Shown here in pieces: positions 24,776-33,522 of a stretch of 64,000 bases of DNA. The notes under the pieces were generated by a model that saw only the letters and a list, made by a program, of their open reading frames with translations, had not been told where the DNA came from and did no database searches. Every line of letters starts with the position of its first letter. Position 1 is the stretch's first letter. This DNA comes from SYFY01 sp031385325 (lineage in GTDB: Bacteria; Pseudomonadota; Gammaproteobacteria; Pseudomonadales; Azotimanducaceae), in the NCBI GenBank assembly GCA_031385325.1, contig JANNBJ010000082.1:1-64000 (forward strand). Reading direction: 5' to 3'. The position numbers were made by a program, and so were the translations under genes.

Positions 24776-26025
24776 CTCCTTGCTGAGTGCGAAGAAAGTG
24801 CCGCGGCAAGATCGATCGACATCTCGTTGGAGCCAAACTGAACGATGGCACGAATGGGTTCAACCACACCTGGCAGGTCTTCGACTGCGCGCAACCGTTC
24901 GAGTTCGATGCCTTCCGGAAAAGCGTGGTAAAGATCCCACAACGACAGGCTGGTCAAACTACGGCCAAGAAACCAGCGCTCGTCTGCACCGGTCTGAATA
25001 AGCTTGAGTTCGTTCAGGGCAGAGTAAATGCGTTCATGCTCTTTGGTGTTGAGACGCACCAGGTGTGCGAGCTCTGAAGCGCTCGCACCTTCACCCAGGT
25101 CGTGACGTTCCTGCAGAAGCCTGAGCAGTCGCGCAGCCTTGACGATCAACGGCTCGGGTGTCGGTTCGCGCTCACGATCCAGTGACAGCGTGCGAACGAT
25201 GACCACCCCGGAGAGGACCAGAACCCAGACGATATAGATCCAGAAGAGGAACACCGGGATGGCCGCGAATGCACCGTAGATGACATTGAAGGACAGGGTC
25301 GGCAGCAGCTGGGCAAAGGCCCACATCGTGAACTGGAAGCCGATGGTCGTGATGACGCCGCCGATGAAGGCATGCTTGAGCGGCACGTCGTAATTGGGCA
25401 CCGCGTAGTACAGCACGGTGAAGACCACGACGGAAATTAGCTTGGGCAACTCCGCCAGCAACATCGAGCCGAGACCGAAGTCATTCAGTTCAAGCAGGAT
25501 CGGCAAGGCTTGTACATAAACACTGATCAACACGCCACCAACGATGAGCGTTGGTGTCAGCGTCAACACCGTCCAGTAGGTGAGGATGCGATGCACACCG
25601 CGACGCGCTTGCGGGACTTGCCAGATCGCGTTGAAGGTCGTCTCCATCGTCACCAGCATCATGAATGCCGTCACGAACAGGAAGGCAAAGGACAGCCAGG
25701 TCAGACTGCGTGTATTGGCCGAGAACTCGTTCAGTTTTTCATAAACCACCTCACCGCTGCCGGGTACGAAATTGCGAAAGACGTAGGTCTGCACCTGTTC
25801 ACCGACCGACGCGAACTCGGGAAACAATGAGAGCACGACATAGGTGACGGTCATCATTGGGACGATGGCAAACAAGGTCGTATAGGTGAGGGTCCCGGCT
25901 CGAGAGAGACAATCATGAATATGGAACTGCTGTACTACCTGCTCCAGGTACCAGCGCACCCGCGCGAGCAACGCCTTCCACATCACCGTGCGTGTGGACG
26001 CCGTGTCATCAGCTGCCTTGATCAT
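24772..26025 (-). CDS. YihY/BrkB family inner-membrane protein
   Basis: 417 residues. The first ~290 contain six hydrophobic segments with the family hallmarks HDCLSRAGTLTYTTLFAIVPMM and IPVFLFWIYIVWVLVLSGVVI. A soluble C-terminal part (AARLLRLLQERHDLGEGASAS) looks like a winged-helix or regulatory extension, as in longer YihY proteins. The molecular role is unsettled; the old label 'ribonuclease BN' is wrong for this family. It is translationally coupled to the thioredoxin-like lipoprotein, which hints at envelope function. Confidence 0.88.
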   Translation of the reverse strand: MIKAADDTASTRTVMWKALLARVRWYLEQVVQQFHIHDCLSRAGTLTYTTLFAIVPMMTVTYVVLSLFPEFASVGEQVQTYVFRNFVPGSGEVVYEKLNEFSANTRSLTWLSFAFLFVTAFMMLVTMETTFNAIWQVPQARRGVHRILTYWTVLTLTPTLIVGGVLISVYVQALPILLELNDFGLGSMLLAELPKLISVVVFTVLYYAVPNYDVPLKHAFIGGVITTIGFQFTMWAFAQLLPTLSFNVIYGAFAAIPVFLFWIYIVWVLVLSGVVIVRTLSLDREREPTPEPLIVKAARLLRLLQERHDLGEGASASELAHLVRLNTKEHERIYSALNELKLIQTGADERWFLGRSLTSLSLWDLYHAFPEGIELERLRAVEDLPGVVEPIRAIVQFGSNEMSIDLAAALSSHSARR

Positions 26026-26081
26026 CGCCGGTGTATCATCTCGAATGAACTGAAGTCGCGCGGATTATAGGCTGAAGTCTG

Positions 26082-26420
26082 GTGTTCAAGATCTATCACA
26101 ATCCAGGCTGCTCCAAGAGTCGGGCAGCACTACGATTGCTACAGGAACAGGGCATCGACCCTCAGATCATCCTCTACCTGGAGACACCGCCTTCGCCGAT
26201 TGAGCTTGCTGAGTTACTCGATAAACTGGTGCTGCAGCCAGCAGCGCTCATCAGACGATCAGAACCGCAACTGGAAAACCTGGATGTCGATTCACTCAGC
26301 GACGATGAACTGCTCCGACTGATGTCGACCCAGCCAATTCTCATCGAACGTCCGATCATCGTTCGCGGTGATCGTGCCATCATAGGTCGCCCACCGGAAC
26401 GAGTGCTCGCCTTGTTATGA
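26082..26420 (+). CDS. arsC: Arsenate reductase, glutaredoxin-dependent ArsC type
   Basis: 112 residues of the ArsC/Spx/YffB thioredoxin-like family. YHNPGCSKSRAAL holds the catalytic Cys, and RRSEPQLENL, ERPIIVR and GRPPERVLALL supply the arginines that bind arsenate in E. coli ArsC. The GTG start at 26082 gives the standard N-terminus. There is no arsB or arsR nearby, so it may act outside a dedicated arsenic operon. The stop overlaps the wrbA-like start by 4 nt. Confidence 0.88.
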   Translation: MFKIYHNPGCSKSRAALRLLQEQGIDPQIILYLETPPSPIELAELLDKLVLQPAALIRRSEPQLENLDVDSLSDDELLRLMSTQPILIERPIIVRGDRAIIGRPPERVLALL

Positions 26421-27010
26421 CCGCTTCCTATGTTCTCGTCCTCTACTTCTCACGTACGGGTGGCACCGCTGCACTGGCACGGCATGTCGCGCGCGGTGTG
26501 CGTGATGCTGGCATGGAGGTGCTGCTACGCACGGTGCCGCCGATCTCGGCCGTCACTGAACAGACCGCGCCTGCAACCCCTGATACGGGTGCTGTCTACT
26601 GCACCAAGACCGAGTTGGCTGAATGCTCCGCGCTCGCACTCGGTAGTCCCACCCGCTTCGGCAACATGGCAGCACCTCTGAAGTATTTTCTCGATACGAC
26701 TTCAGACCTGTGGATGGGTCACCGACTCGAAGGCAAACCTGCGGGTGTGTTCTGCTCCAGTGCGAGCCTGCATGGGGGTCAGGAGAGCACGCTTCTGTCG
26801 ATGATGATCCCGCTGCTGCACCACGGCATGCTCATCAGCGGGGTGCCTTACAGCGTACCTGCGCTCAATCAAACCAGTACCGGTGGCACGCCCTATGGTG
26901 CCTCGCACTTCGGCAAGGACGGCCCGGTGTTATCCGCGCACGAGCAGTCTATTGCTGAAGCGCTTGGTCATCGTCTTGGGACGCTGGCGCAACAACTGCG
27001 CAAGGTCTGA
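26417..27010 (+). CDS. wrbA: NAD(P)H:quinone oxidoreductase, WrbA type
   Basis: 197 residues with a flavodoxin-like fold. VLYFSRTGGTAALARHVARGV gives the FMN phosphate loop, LGSPTRFGNMAAPLKYFLD is the WrbA signature binding the isoalloxazine ring, and SSASLHGGQESTLLSMMIPLLHHGM is also typical. It reduces quinones by two electrons, avoiding semiquinones. Overlaps arsC and is followed 2 bp later by a DUF2069 gene, a frequent gammaproteobacterial pairing. Confidence 0.93.
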   Translation: MTASYVLVLYFSRTGGTAALARHVARGVRDAGMEVLLRTVPPISAVTEQTAPATPDTGAVYCTKTELAECSALALGSPTRFGNMAAPLKYFLDTTSDLWMGHRLEGKPAGVFCSSASLHGGQESTLLSMMIPLLHHGMLISGVPYSVPALNQTSTGGTPYGASHFGKDGPVLSAHEQSIAEALGHRLGTLAQQLRKV

Positions 27011-27012
27011 CC

Positions 27013-27366
27013 ATGCGTGGCTGGCTGTTCATCGCTCTGTTATTGGTTGGCTCATTGTTCGCACTCACCGGATTGCGCCAGTTTTTCATCGAGCCACTGG
27101 CGACGGTGCCGAGCAACGTGGTGTGGTTCCTGATCCAGGTGTCGCCGCTGCTGATCATCCTGCCAGGATTGATCTCCCTCAATACACGCTCGGCGTTCTA
27201 CGCAATCCTTACGGCACTGCTGTACTTCATACACGGGGTATTGATCGCCGCAACCGAACCGCTGCGCTGGTTCGGCATCATCGAGATTCTGGTGGCCTGT
27301 GCATTGGTGGCGGATGCCACGTGGCTGCTGCGCAAGTGCCGCGAGCGTGATGCGGGGATGGCCTGA
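27013..27366 (+). CDS. DUF2069 family membrane protein
   Basis: 117 residues with four membrane helices (LFIALLLVGSLFALTGL; VWFLIQVSPLLIILPGLISL; AFYAILTALLYFIHGVLI; WFGIIEILVACALVADATWL). The family is found downstream of wrbA in many gammaproteobacteria and has no known activity. The stop is 13 bp from the convergent ABM gene. Confidence 0.88.
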   Translation: MRGWLFIALLLVGSLFALTGLRQFFIEPLATVPSNVVWFLIQVSPLLIILPGLISLNTRSAFYAILTALLYFIHGVLIAATEPLRWFGIIEILVACALVADATWLLRKCRERDAGMA

Positions 27367-27379
27367 AGCCCTTGGCAGC

Positions 27380-27715
27380 TCAGTGAATCGTCGGTGTGTT
27401 ACTGGCTTGAGTCTGTTTGTCTTCATCAACACTTTGCACGGCATATCGACGGGTCACGACTTCGCCAGCGACGATGTTGGGTAGTCCGCGCATGAACTCA
27501 TCCATGTGCTCGGTCTGGAAGTGGGCGAGCAGTACCTCCATGCTTTCCCATTCCTGGAACAGCATCAGTGTATTCGGGTCAGAGAGGCCGATGAAGAACT
27601 CGTAGCTGATGCACCCCGGCTCGCTCCGGGTGGCATGCGACATTCGGCGCGCCATGGACAAGGCGTCATCACGCCGCTCCGGCCGAATTGGTATGTAACC
27701 CTGAACGATGATCAC
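27380..27715 (-). CDS. Antibiotic biosynthesis monooxygenase (ABM) domain protein
   Basis: 111 residues from a GTG at 27715 (VIIVQGYIPIRPERRDDAL), preceded by AGGGAG with 5-nt spacing. SEPGCISYEFFI and LMLFQEWESMEVLLAHFQTEHM are ABM/YgiN hallmarks. A longer in-frame reading to 27925 runs through the foldback repeat at 27759-27940 and gives a non-homologous extension, so it is rejected. Substrate unknown. It is the second ABM protein in the window; the first is at 1869. Confidence 0.82.
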   Translation of the reverse strand: MIIVQGYIPIRPERRDDALSMARRMSHATRSEPGCISYEFFIGLSDPNTLMLFQEWESMEVLLAHFQTEHMDEFMRGLPNIVAGEVVTRRYAVQSVDEDKQTQASNTPTIH

Positions 27716-27758
27716 GCTGTCTCCCTGGTGAATGTTGGCTACTGAGGATTCGCTGCAA

Positions 27759-27940
27759 TAGCCCGCATTATTCATGAATGACCTGCTGCGGACGCCGATA
27801 GCAGCGAAAACACTCGGCGTGCTCCCACCGCGTGCTCGACGTGCTGTCAAGCACGCCTGTGCGCGCTCCGGTCCGCGCCACCCAGTCTTTTCGTTACTCT
27901 CGACGCCCTCGCTACGTTCCTTCATGAATAATGCGGGCTA
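27759..27940. mobile_element. 182-bp foldback (MITE-like) element with 20-bp perfect terminal inverted repeats
   Basis: TAGCCCGCATTATTCATGAA at 27759-27778 is the exact reverse complement of 27921-27940. A further inverted repeat CGTGCT/AGCACG lies near the centre (27840-27855). There is no coding sequence of its own. It lies between the start of the ABM gene and the prpE stop. The ends share TTCATGAATA and CGGGCTA with the palindromes at 42226-42277, suggesting one repeat family in this genome. Confidence 0.75.
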
Positions 27941-27969
27941 GTCGCTCGAGCGACTTGCCTGGATGATCC

Positions 27970-29850
27970 TCAGGTCTGTCTCAATACGGCAGTGATCTCA
28001 TCGAGAATGACGGGATCATCAATCGTCGACGGCATGGGATAGGGTTGGTTATCCACCATCTTGCGCAGGGTCTGACGAAGAATTTTTCCGGACCGTGTTT
28101 TTGGCAGGCGCTTCACCATCAGTGCACGCTTGAAGTTGGCGAGCGCCCCGATCTGATCGCGAACCATCTGGACCAGTTCCGCCTGCAGCGCAGGTCCAGA
28201 AATGTTCACGCCATCCTTGAGCACGACCAACGCTAGGGGTACCTGCCCCTTGTCCACATCGGCCGCACCGAAAACGGCGCATTCCGCCACCGCCGGATGC
28301 GCGGCAACCACTTCTTCCATCTCGCCTGTCGACAGCCGATGTCCCGCTACGTTGATGACGTCGTCAATCCGACCCATGATGTAGACGTAACCATCGGCAT
28401 CACGATAACCACCATCACCGGTCAGATAGAAACCGGGATAACGCGACCAATAAGCCTCGACGAATCGATCATGATCACGCCACAACGTTGGAAAACTGCC
28501 CGGTGGAAGTGGTCCTTTGAGCACTACAGCGCCTTCCTGGTCTGGTCCCATTTCGTTGCCGGCTTCATCAAGAATGCGCAGATCAAAACCAGGTAGCGGC
28601 AACGCCACCGATCCTGCCTTGGCCTCGAGCAACTCAACACCCGCCATGTTCGAACAAATGGGCCAGCCCGTTTCCGTTTGCCACCAGTGATCGATGACCG
28701 GAATGCCCGGCAAGTGTTCTCGCAGCCAATCATAGGTCGGCGGGTCGAGACGCTCGCCTGCTACAAACTGATACTTGAGTGAACTGATGTCGTATCCGGC
28801 TTGCAGACGACACTCCGGGTCTTCCTTGCGAATAGCCCGAAACGCTGTCGGTGCGACAAAAAAGCTCTTCACCCGATGCTCGGCAATCACACGCCAGAAA
28901 GCGCCAGCATCCGGAGTACGCACGGGTTTGCCTTCGTACAGAATGCTGGTGCAACCGCGAAACAGCGGTCCATAGGCAATGTACGAGTGTCCAACCACCC
29001 AGCCCACATCCGACGCACCCCAGAAGACATCACCGGCATCCACACCATAGATGGCCTGCATGCTCCAGGTGAGAGCGACGGCGTGCCCACCGTGGTCCCT
29101 GACCACGCCTTTGGGTTTTCCGGTGGTGCCTGACGTGTAGAGAATGTAGAGCGGGTCCGTGGCCTCAACTTCAACCCAGGACACAGGTGTCGCGGCCGCC
29201 TCCCATGTGTGCCAGTCGTGATCGATTCCAGCGTTGAGTTCGGCTGCGCACTGTGGCCGCTGCAGCACAACTACGTGTGCCACCTTGTGATGTGCCAGCG
29301 AAAGCCCGGCGTCGACCAAGGGTTTGTAGGGAATCACCCGCTCAAACTCGATACCGCAGGACGCGGTGAGCACGACTTTGGGTTCAGCATCGTCAATGCG
29401 CGTCGCCAGTTCCGGTGCAGCAAAACCACCAAACACCACCGAGTGGACCGCGCCGATTCGCGCACAGGCCAACATCGCAACCACGGCTTCGGGGACCATC
29501 GGCATATAGATGATGACCCGATCACCCTTGTCTACGCCGAGCGCACGCAACGCCCCGGCCACCCGCGCCGTCCAGGCGGTCAACTGCGCAAAGGTAAATC
29601 GCTGCACTTGGCCGGTGACTGGCGAGTCATATATGAGCGCCACCGCATCACCGCGACCTGCCGCGACGTGACGATCCAGGGCGAGGTAGCAGGAGTTCAG
29701 TCGTCCGCCACGAAACCACCGCCAGGCGCCATTATCATCCTGGTCGAGAATGGTATCGGGAAACTTGAACCACTCGATCTCGCGGGCCCGTTCCAACCAG
29801 AAAGCCTCAGGTTGGGAGCGGGCCTGCTCATACAGATCTGCGTGACTCAA
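27970..29850 (-). CDS. prpE: Propionyl-CoA synthetase (PrpE/ACSS3-like acyl-CoA ligase)
   Basis: 626 residues of the acetyl/propionyl-CoA synthetase family. N-terminal ACS cap (FWLERAREIEWFKFPDTIL), A3 motif LYTSGTTGKPKGVVRDHGGH, A5-like DHWWQTETGWP, A8 YLTGDGGYRDADGYVYIMGRIDDVINVAGHRLSTGEMEE, and the A10 lysine in KTRSGKILR. The GGHAV and WGASDVGWVVGHSYI segments are as in PrpE. It activates propionate, or a similar short acid, to its CoA ester. The ATG overlaps the upstream hypothetical gene by 4 nt, giving a three-gene operon with a racemase-like CoA enzyme. Confidence 0.92.
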   Translation of the reverse strand: MSHADLYEQARSQPEAFWLERAREIEWFKFPDTILDQDDNGAWRWFRGGRLNSCYLALDRHVAAGRGDAVALIYDSPVTGQVQRFTFAQLTAWTARVAGALRALGVDKGDRVIIYMPMVPEAVVAMLACARIGAVHSVVFGGFAAPELATRIDDAEPKVVLTASCGIEFERVIPYKPLVDAGLSLAHHKVAHVVVLQRPQCAAELNAGIDHDWHTWEAAATPVSWVEVEATDPLYILYTSGTTGKPKGVVRDHGGHAVALTWSMQAIYGVDAGDVFWGASDVGWVVGHSYIAYGPLFRGCTSILYEGKPVRTPDAGAFWRVIAEHRVKSFFVAPTAFRAIRKEDPECRLQAGYDISSLKYQFVAGERLDPPTYDWLREHLPGIPVIDHWWQTETGWPICSNMAGVELLEAKAGSVALPLPGFDLRILDEAGNEMGPDQEGAVVLKGPLPPGSFPTLWRDHDRFVEAYWSRYPGFYLTGDGGYRDADGYVYIMGRIDDVINVAGHRLSTGEMEEVVAAHPAVAECAVFGAADVDKGQVPLALVVLKDGVNISGPALQAELVQMVRDQIGALANFKRALMVKRLPKTRSGKILRQTLRKMVDNQPYPMPSTIDDPVILDEITAVLRQT

Positions 29851-30353
29851 CCACCACTCCGAACCAGCGCGTTCAGATCGCGCTTGCTCGGTTGATGCGT
29901 CAGCAGTTCCTTGTAGGTCTTCGAGCGTTTGACGATGCTCTTGTGCTCGCAGTAGAAATCAACCGCGCGCACCCAGGCTTCGTCCAGTCCGAATCGATTC
30001 ACCGACACCGTGGTGTTGACCACTTTGCCTTTCACGCGTGACATGAGGCCGATCTGGAATACCGGTGTAAACGTGCCGCTCTTCTCTCGCTTGAGACGAA
30101 AGAGAATGCCGCGTACACGTCCCTTCTCATCCAGTTGCAGCGACTTGGCCAGCGTATCGCGTGCACGGGTCTGCAGGATTTCGAGCTCTGCGTCGCGTGC
30201 CTCCGCCTGTGCACGCATCGCCGCTCGAGCCTTGCCAACGACACGCTTGCCATCAGCCTTGAGAGAAAAATATTCCTGGTACGTTTTGCCATCGATCTGA
30301 CGACGTACACGAAGACCATAAAAACGATCATTATCGAGAAGTTCAACACTCAT
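29847..30353 (-). CDS. Unrecognised 168-residue protein in the prpE operon
   Basis: The protein is basic and soluble, with no signal peptide or membrane helix. An N-terminal strand pair (FYGLRVRRQIDGKTYQEYFSL) is followed by a long charged helix (about residues 35-75, KARAAMRAQAEARDAELEIL). The C-terminal half contains VFQIGLMSRVKGKVVNTTVS and ends in a basic helix. The two small beta units each followed by a helix loosely recall AP2/integrase-arm DNA-binding folds, but this is only an impression. The start overlaps the racemase-like gene and the stop overlaps prpE, so its production is tied to theirs. Confidence 0.75.
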   Translation of the reverse strand: MSVELLDNDRFYGLRVRRQIDGKTYQEYFSLKADGKRVVGKARAAMRAQAEARDAELEILQTRARDTLAKSLQLDEKGRVRGILFRLKREKSGTFTPVFQIGLMSRVKGKVVNTTVSVNRFGLDEAWVRAVDFYCEHKSIVKRSKTYKELLTHQPSKRDLNALVRSGG

Positions 30354-31483
30354 GCGGGTATCACCTTAGCTGCCACGAGGGCATTGATGTCGGTTGCCGA
30401 AAAGCCGGCACTTTCAAGAACGGCGCGCGAATCCTCACCCGGCACACGCGCGCTGTTGGTTATTCCGCCACTGGTGCGGCTGAACCGCGGTGCAGGGGCG
30501 GGCTGAACGACGCCATCCACGTTCACAAAGGTGCCACGTGCGACGTTGTGAGGATGCTTGGGCGCTTCAAAGATGGACAGCACCGGCGCAAAACAGACAT
30601 CTGTGCCTTCCATGATTGCGCACCACTCGTCCCGGGTTTTCTGCTTGAAGACACGGGTCAGTTCGGCTTTGTATTCCGGCCAACGCGAAGCATTCATCTG
30701 CTCGCTGAATCGAGATTTGTCGAGGCCGGCCTTTTCCACCAGCAATGCATAGAATTGCGGTTCGATCGAACCAATGCAGATATAGCCGCCGTCTTTCGTT
30801 TCATACGTATCGTAGAAATGCGCGCCGCCATCGAGCAGATTGGTGCCACGCTGATCTTTGAACACTCCGGCTGCGCCCATGGTGTAGAACATCGCCATCA
30901 ACGTCGCCGCACCGTCCACCATCGCCGCATCGACCACCTGACCTTTGCCAGACTTCTGGGTTTCGAGCAATGCACAGACGATGCCGAAGGCCAGCAGCAT
31001 TCCGCCACCACCAAAATCACCGACCAGATTAAGGGGTGGAACCGGCCGTTCACCCTGTCGGCCAATGGCGTGCAAGGCGCCAGAAAGACCAATGTAATTG
31101 ATGTCATGGCCGGCGGCCTGCGCCATCGGTCCATCCTGTCCCCAGCCGGTCATGCGGCCATATACCAGCTTTTTATTCCGCGCGAGGCAAGTATCCGGAC
31201 CAAGGCCAAGACGTTCGGTGACACCAGGGCGGAATCCTTCAAACAAGGCGTCTGCACCTTCGACCAGACGCAGTACGGTCTCGACACCTTGTGGCTGCTT
31301 CAGATCAATGGCTATCGAGCGTCGGTTGCGCGCCAGAATATCGTTGGGTCGCCGGTTGCTGGTAGATGTTCGGTCGACACGGATCACTTCCGCGCCCATG
31401 TCCGACAGCATCATGCCGCAAAACGGCCCCGGCCCGATGCCAGCCAGCTCAATAATCCTGAAACCGGTAAGTGGTCCCCCCAT
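30350..31483 (-). CDS. CaiB/BaiF family CoA enzyme, alpha-methylacyl-CoA racemase-like
   Basis: 377 residues from the ATG at 31483 (MGGPLTGFRIIELAGIGPGPF). The family III CoA-transferase fold is clear. AGHDINYIGLSG and LNLVGDFGGGGM provide the His and Asp that act as the acid/base pair in AMACR/MCR racemases, supporting racemisation of 2-methylacyl-CoA rather than CoA transfer. A 21-codon N-terminal extension in frame lacks homology. With PrpE downstream it suggests handling of branched or propionate-yielding acyl chains such as sterol side chains; that link is inference. Confidence 0.9.
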   Translation of the reverse strand: MGGPLTGFRIIELAGIGPGPFCGMMLSDMGAEVIRVDRTSTSNRRPNDILARNRRSIAIDLKQPQGVETVLRLVEGADALFEGFRPGVTERLGLGPDTCLARNKKLVYGRMTGWGQDGPMAQAAGHDINYIGLSGALHAIGRQGERPVPPLNLVGDFGGGGMLLAFGIVCALLETQKSGKGQVVDAAMVDGAATLMAMFYTMGAAGVFKDQRGTNLLDGGAHFYDTYETKDGGYICIGSIEPQFYALLVEKAGLDKSRFSEQMNASRWPEYKAELTRVFKQKTRDEWCAIMEGTDVCFAPVLSIFEAPKHPHNVARGTFVNVDGVVQPAPAPRFSRTSGGITNSARVPGEDSRAVLESAGFSATDINALVAAKVIPA

Positions 31484-31572
31484 CTCGCCCCCTGTCGTAT
31501 TTGTTATTCGAGGTGCGCAGTGTAACCAAGTTGCACGGCGACACAAAAATTCAACGCCGCTGAAAGGTCCGG

Positions 31573-33387
31573 TCAGGCACCAAACGAGATCGCCACATCA
31601 GCCGGAGTGTCCTGCTCAGCACGGGCATCGGCAAACTGGATGCCCGAAAAACGGGCATACAGCTCACTTGATTGTAAAAGCTGCCCATGGTTACCGGACG
31701 CCACCAGCCTGCCTGCCTCCAGCACCAGAATACGATCCGCCTGGCGCACGGTCGACAGGCGATGTGCAATAACCAGAATACTGCACCGGCCTTTCAGCCG
31801 TTCAACGGACTCCCGGATCGCCTGCTCACTGTCGGCATCGAGTGCACTGGTCGCTTCATCCAGGAGCAGAATACGTGGCTTTGTCAGCAAGGCACGGGCA
31901 ATGGCCAGGCGCTGTTTCTGGCCCCCTGACAGACCAACTCCACTCTCTCCCAGAACGGTCCCCAAACCTTGTGGCAATGCACGCACAAACGCTTCTGCAT
32001 TGGCAAGTTTCAAAGCCTCCCAGACATCGGGTTCGCTGGCATCGATGCGCCCGTAGCGAATGTTGTCGCCTATCGTCCCGGAGAACAGCACCGCTTCCTG
32101 CGGTACATACGCCATGCTTGAACGAACCTCGGCAAGGGACAGGTCCCTTAGATCGATATCGTTCAGACGGATGCTTCCAGCCTCAGGATCATGAAAGCGT
32201 TGCAACAAGTCGAACAACGTGCTTTTACCCGCCCCTGACGGGCCTACCACAGCCACCATTTCTCCCGGTGCCATGGCAAAGCTCACTCCCGCCAGGACCT
32301 CGGCTTCGGGACGCGTTGGATAGCGAAAATCCACGTTTTTTACAGACAACTGCAGGGGACCTGATGCCAGACGTACTGGTGTTGCTGGCTCCAGCAGGAT
32401 GCTCTTCGCCTCTAGCAGCTCAACCAGTCTTTCAGTTGCACCCGCAGCTCGTTGCAGGTCGCTGTAGACCTCCGTGATCGCACCAACCGACCCGGCAACA
32501 ATGAACGCGTAAAAAATAAACTGGACGAGTTCACCAGAGGTAATGTCTCCAGCCTTCACATCGGCTCCACCGACCCAGACCATCACCCCGATCGCCCCCA
32601 CCACCAGCAGCATGACCATCGTAATCAACCAGGCCCGCTGACGAATTCGCCGCACCGCAACCTGAAACGCCAGATCGACACGTGCATCGAAGGTCTGAGT
32701 GTCAGCCGACTCGTGATTGAATGACTGCACCACCTTGATATGACGAAGGGATTCACCCGCCTGACTGCCGATATCGGCCAGTCGATCCTGACTCGATCGC
32801 GACAGCTGACGAACCCGACGGCCGAACAACACAATCGGCGCGACGACGATCGGCACACAGGCGATGACGATCAGTGAAAGTTTGACGTTGGTCACAAAGA
32901 GCAGGACCAGACCACCCACAAACATGAGTGCATTGCGCAGGGCGATGGAGACAGAGGAGCCGATGACGGTCTGCAGCAGCGTTGTATCCGTGGTAATCCG
33001 CGACTGGATTTCGGTCGGCCGATTGGTATCGAAAAAACCGGGATGCAAATGTACGAGGTGGCGGAACACCGCCTGCCTGATGTCCGCGCTGACCCGCTCG
33101 CCAATCCATGACACGAAATAGAACCGGACAAAAGTTCCGGCAGTGAGCAACAGCACCATGGTGCCCAAGACCAGCAGGCTGTTGGTGAGACTTGCCTGCG
33201 AACTCGCCTCGAAGCCCTTATCAACGACCAGGCGCAAACCCTGACCGATAGACAGCGTCACGCCTGCCGTGGCCATCAGCGCAATGCTTGCGATCACCAC
33301 ACGGCCGAGATAAGGGCGTAAGAAGGCTAGCGCGGGGGTAAGTTTGCGAACGTCTTTCGACGCTTCTCGATCAAGTCCATCATCCAT
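31573..33387 (-). CDS. ABC exporter, fused membrane and ATPase domains (MsbA-like)
   Basis: About 604 residues. Six membrane helices occupy roughly residues 25-310 (VVIASIALMATAGVTLSIG; LTNSLLVLGTMVLLLTAGTF; ALMFVGGLVLLFVTN and others), with the coupling-helix segment TEIQSRITTDTTLLQ. The ATPase has Walker A GPSGAGKSTLFDLL, signature LSGGQKQRLAIARALL, Walker B ILLLDEATSALD and H-loop IAHRLSTV. It is a type IV half-transporter exporting lipid or another hydrophobic substrate; the substrate is not decidable. Upstream in-frame starts at 33414 (ATG) and 33429 (GTG) are possible. Confidence 0.93.
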   Translation of the reverse strand: MDDGLDREASKDVRKLTPALAFLRPYLGRVVIASIALMATAGVTLSIGQGLRLVVDKGFEASSQASLTNSLLVLGTMVLLLTAGTFVRFYFVSWIGERVSADIRQAVFRHLVHLHPGFFDTNRPTEIQSRITTDTTLLQTVIGSSVSIALRNALMFVGGLVLLFVTNVKLSLIVIACVPIVVAPIVLFGRRVRQLSRSSQDRLADIGSQAGESLRHIKVVQSFNHESADTQTFDARVDLAFQVAVRRIRQRAWLITMVMLLVVGAIGVMVWVGGADVKAGDITSGELVQFIFYAFIVAGSVGAITEVYSDLQRAAGATERLVELLEAKSILLEPATPVRLASGPLQLSVKNVDFRYPTRPEAEVLAGVSFAMAPGEMVAVVGPSGAGKSTLFDLLQRFHDPEAGSIRLNDIDLRDLSLAEVRSSMAYVPQEAVLFSGTIGDNIRYGRIDASEPDVWEALKLANAEAFVRALPQGLGTVLGESGVGLSGGQKQRLAIARALLTKPRILLLDEATSALDADSEQAIRESVERLKGRCSILVIAHRLSTVRQADRILVLEAGRLVASGNHGQLLQSSELYARFSGIQFADARAEQDTPADVAISFGA

Positions 33388-33522
33388 GGCAGCATTATGG
33401 TGATTCGCGGGCATCGGCGAAACGCCCACAGATGTTCAATTTGCGCACCGCTCTGCGTCGCCGTTAACGTTTGCCCGACCTATGGCTTCGACAACCCACC
33501 CGAAAAGGACCTGAGCAAGATC

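Noticed and set aside
26082..26420. Arsenic resistance operon
   Set aside because: Only the ArsC-like gene is present; the neighbours are WrbA and DUF2069 genes.
27716..27925. N-terminal extension of the ABM protein by 70 residues
   Set aside because: It reads through the foldback repeat, has no family similarity, and a GTG with a good ribosome site exists at 27715.
30548..31525. 325-codon plus-strand ORF
   Set aside because: Antisense shadow of the CaiB/BaiF gene.
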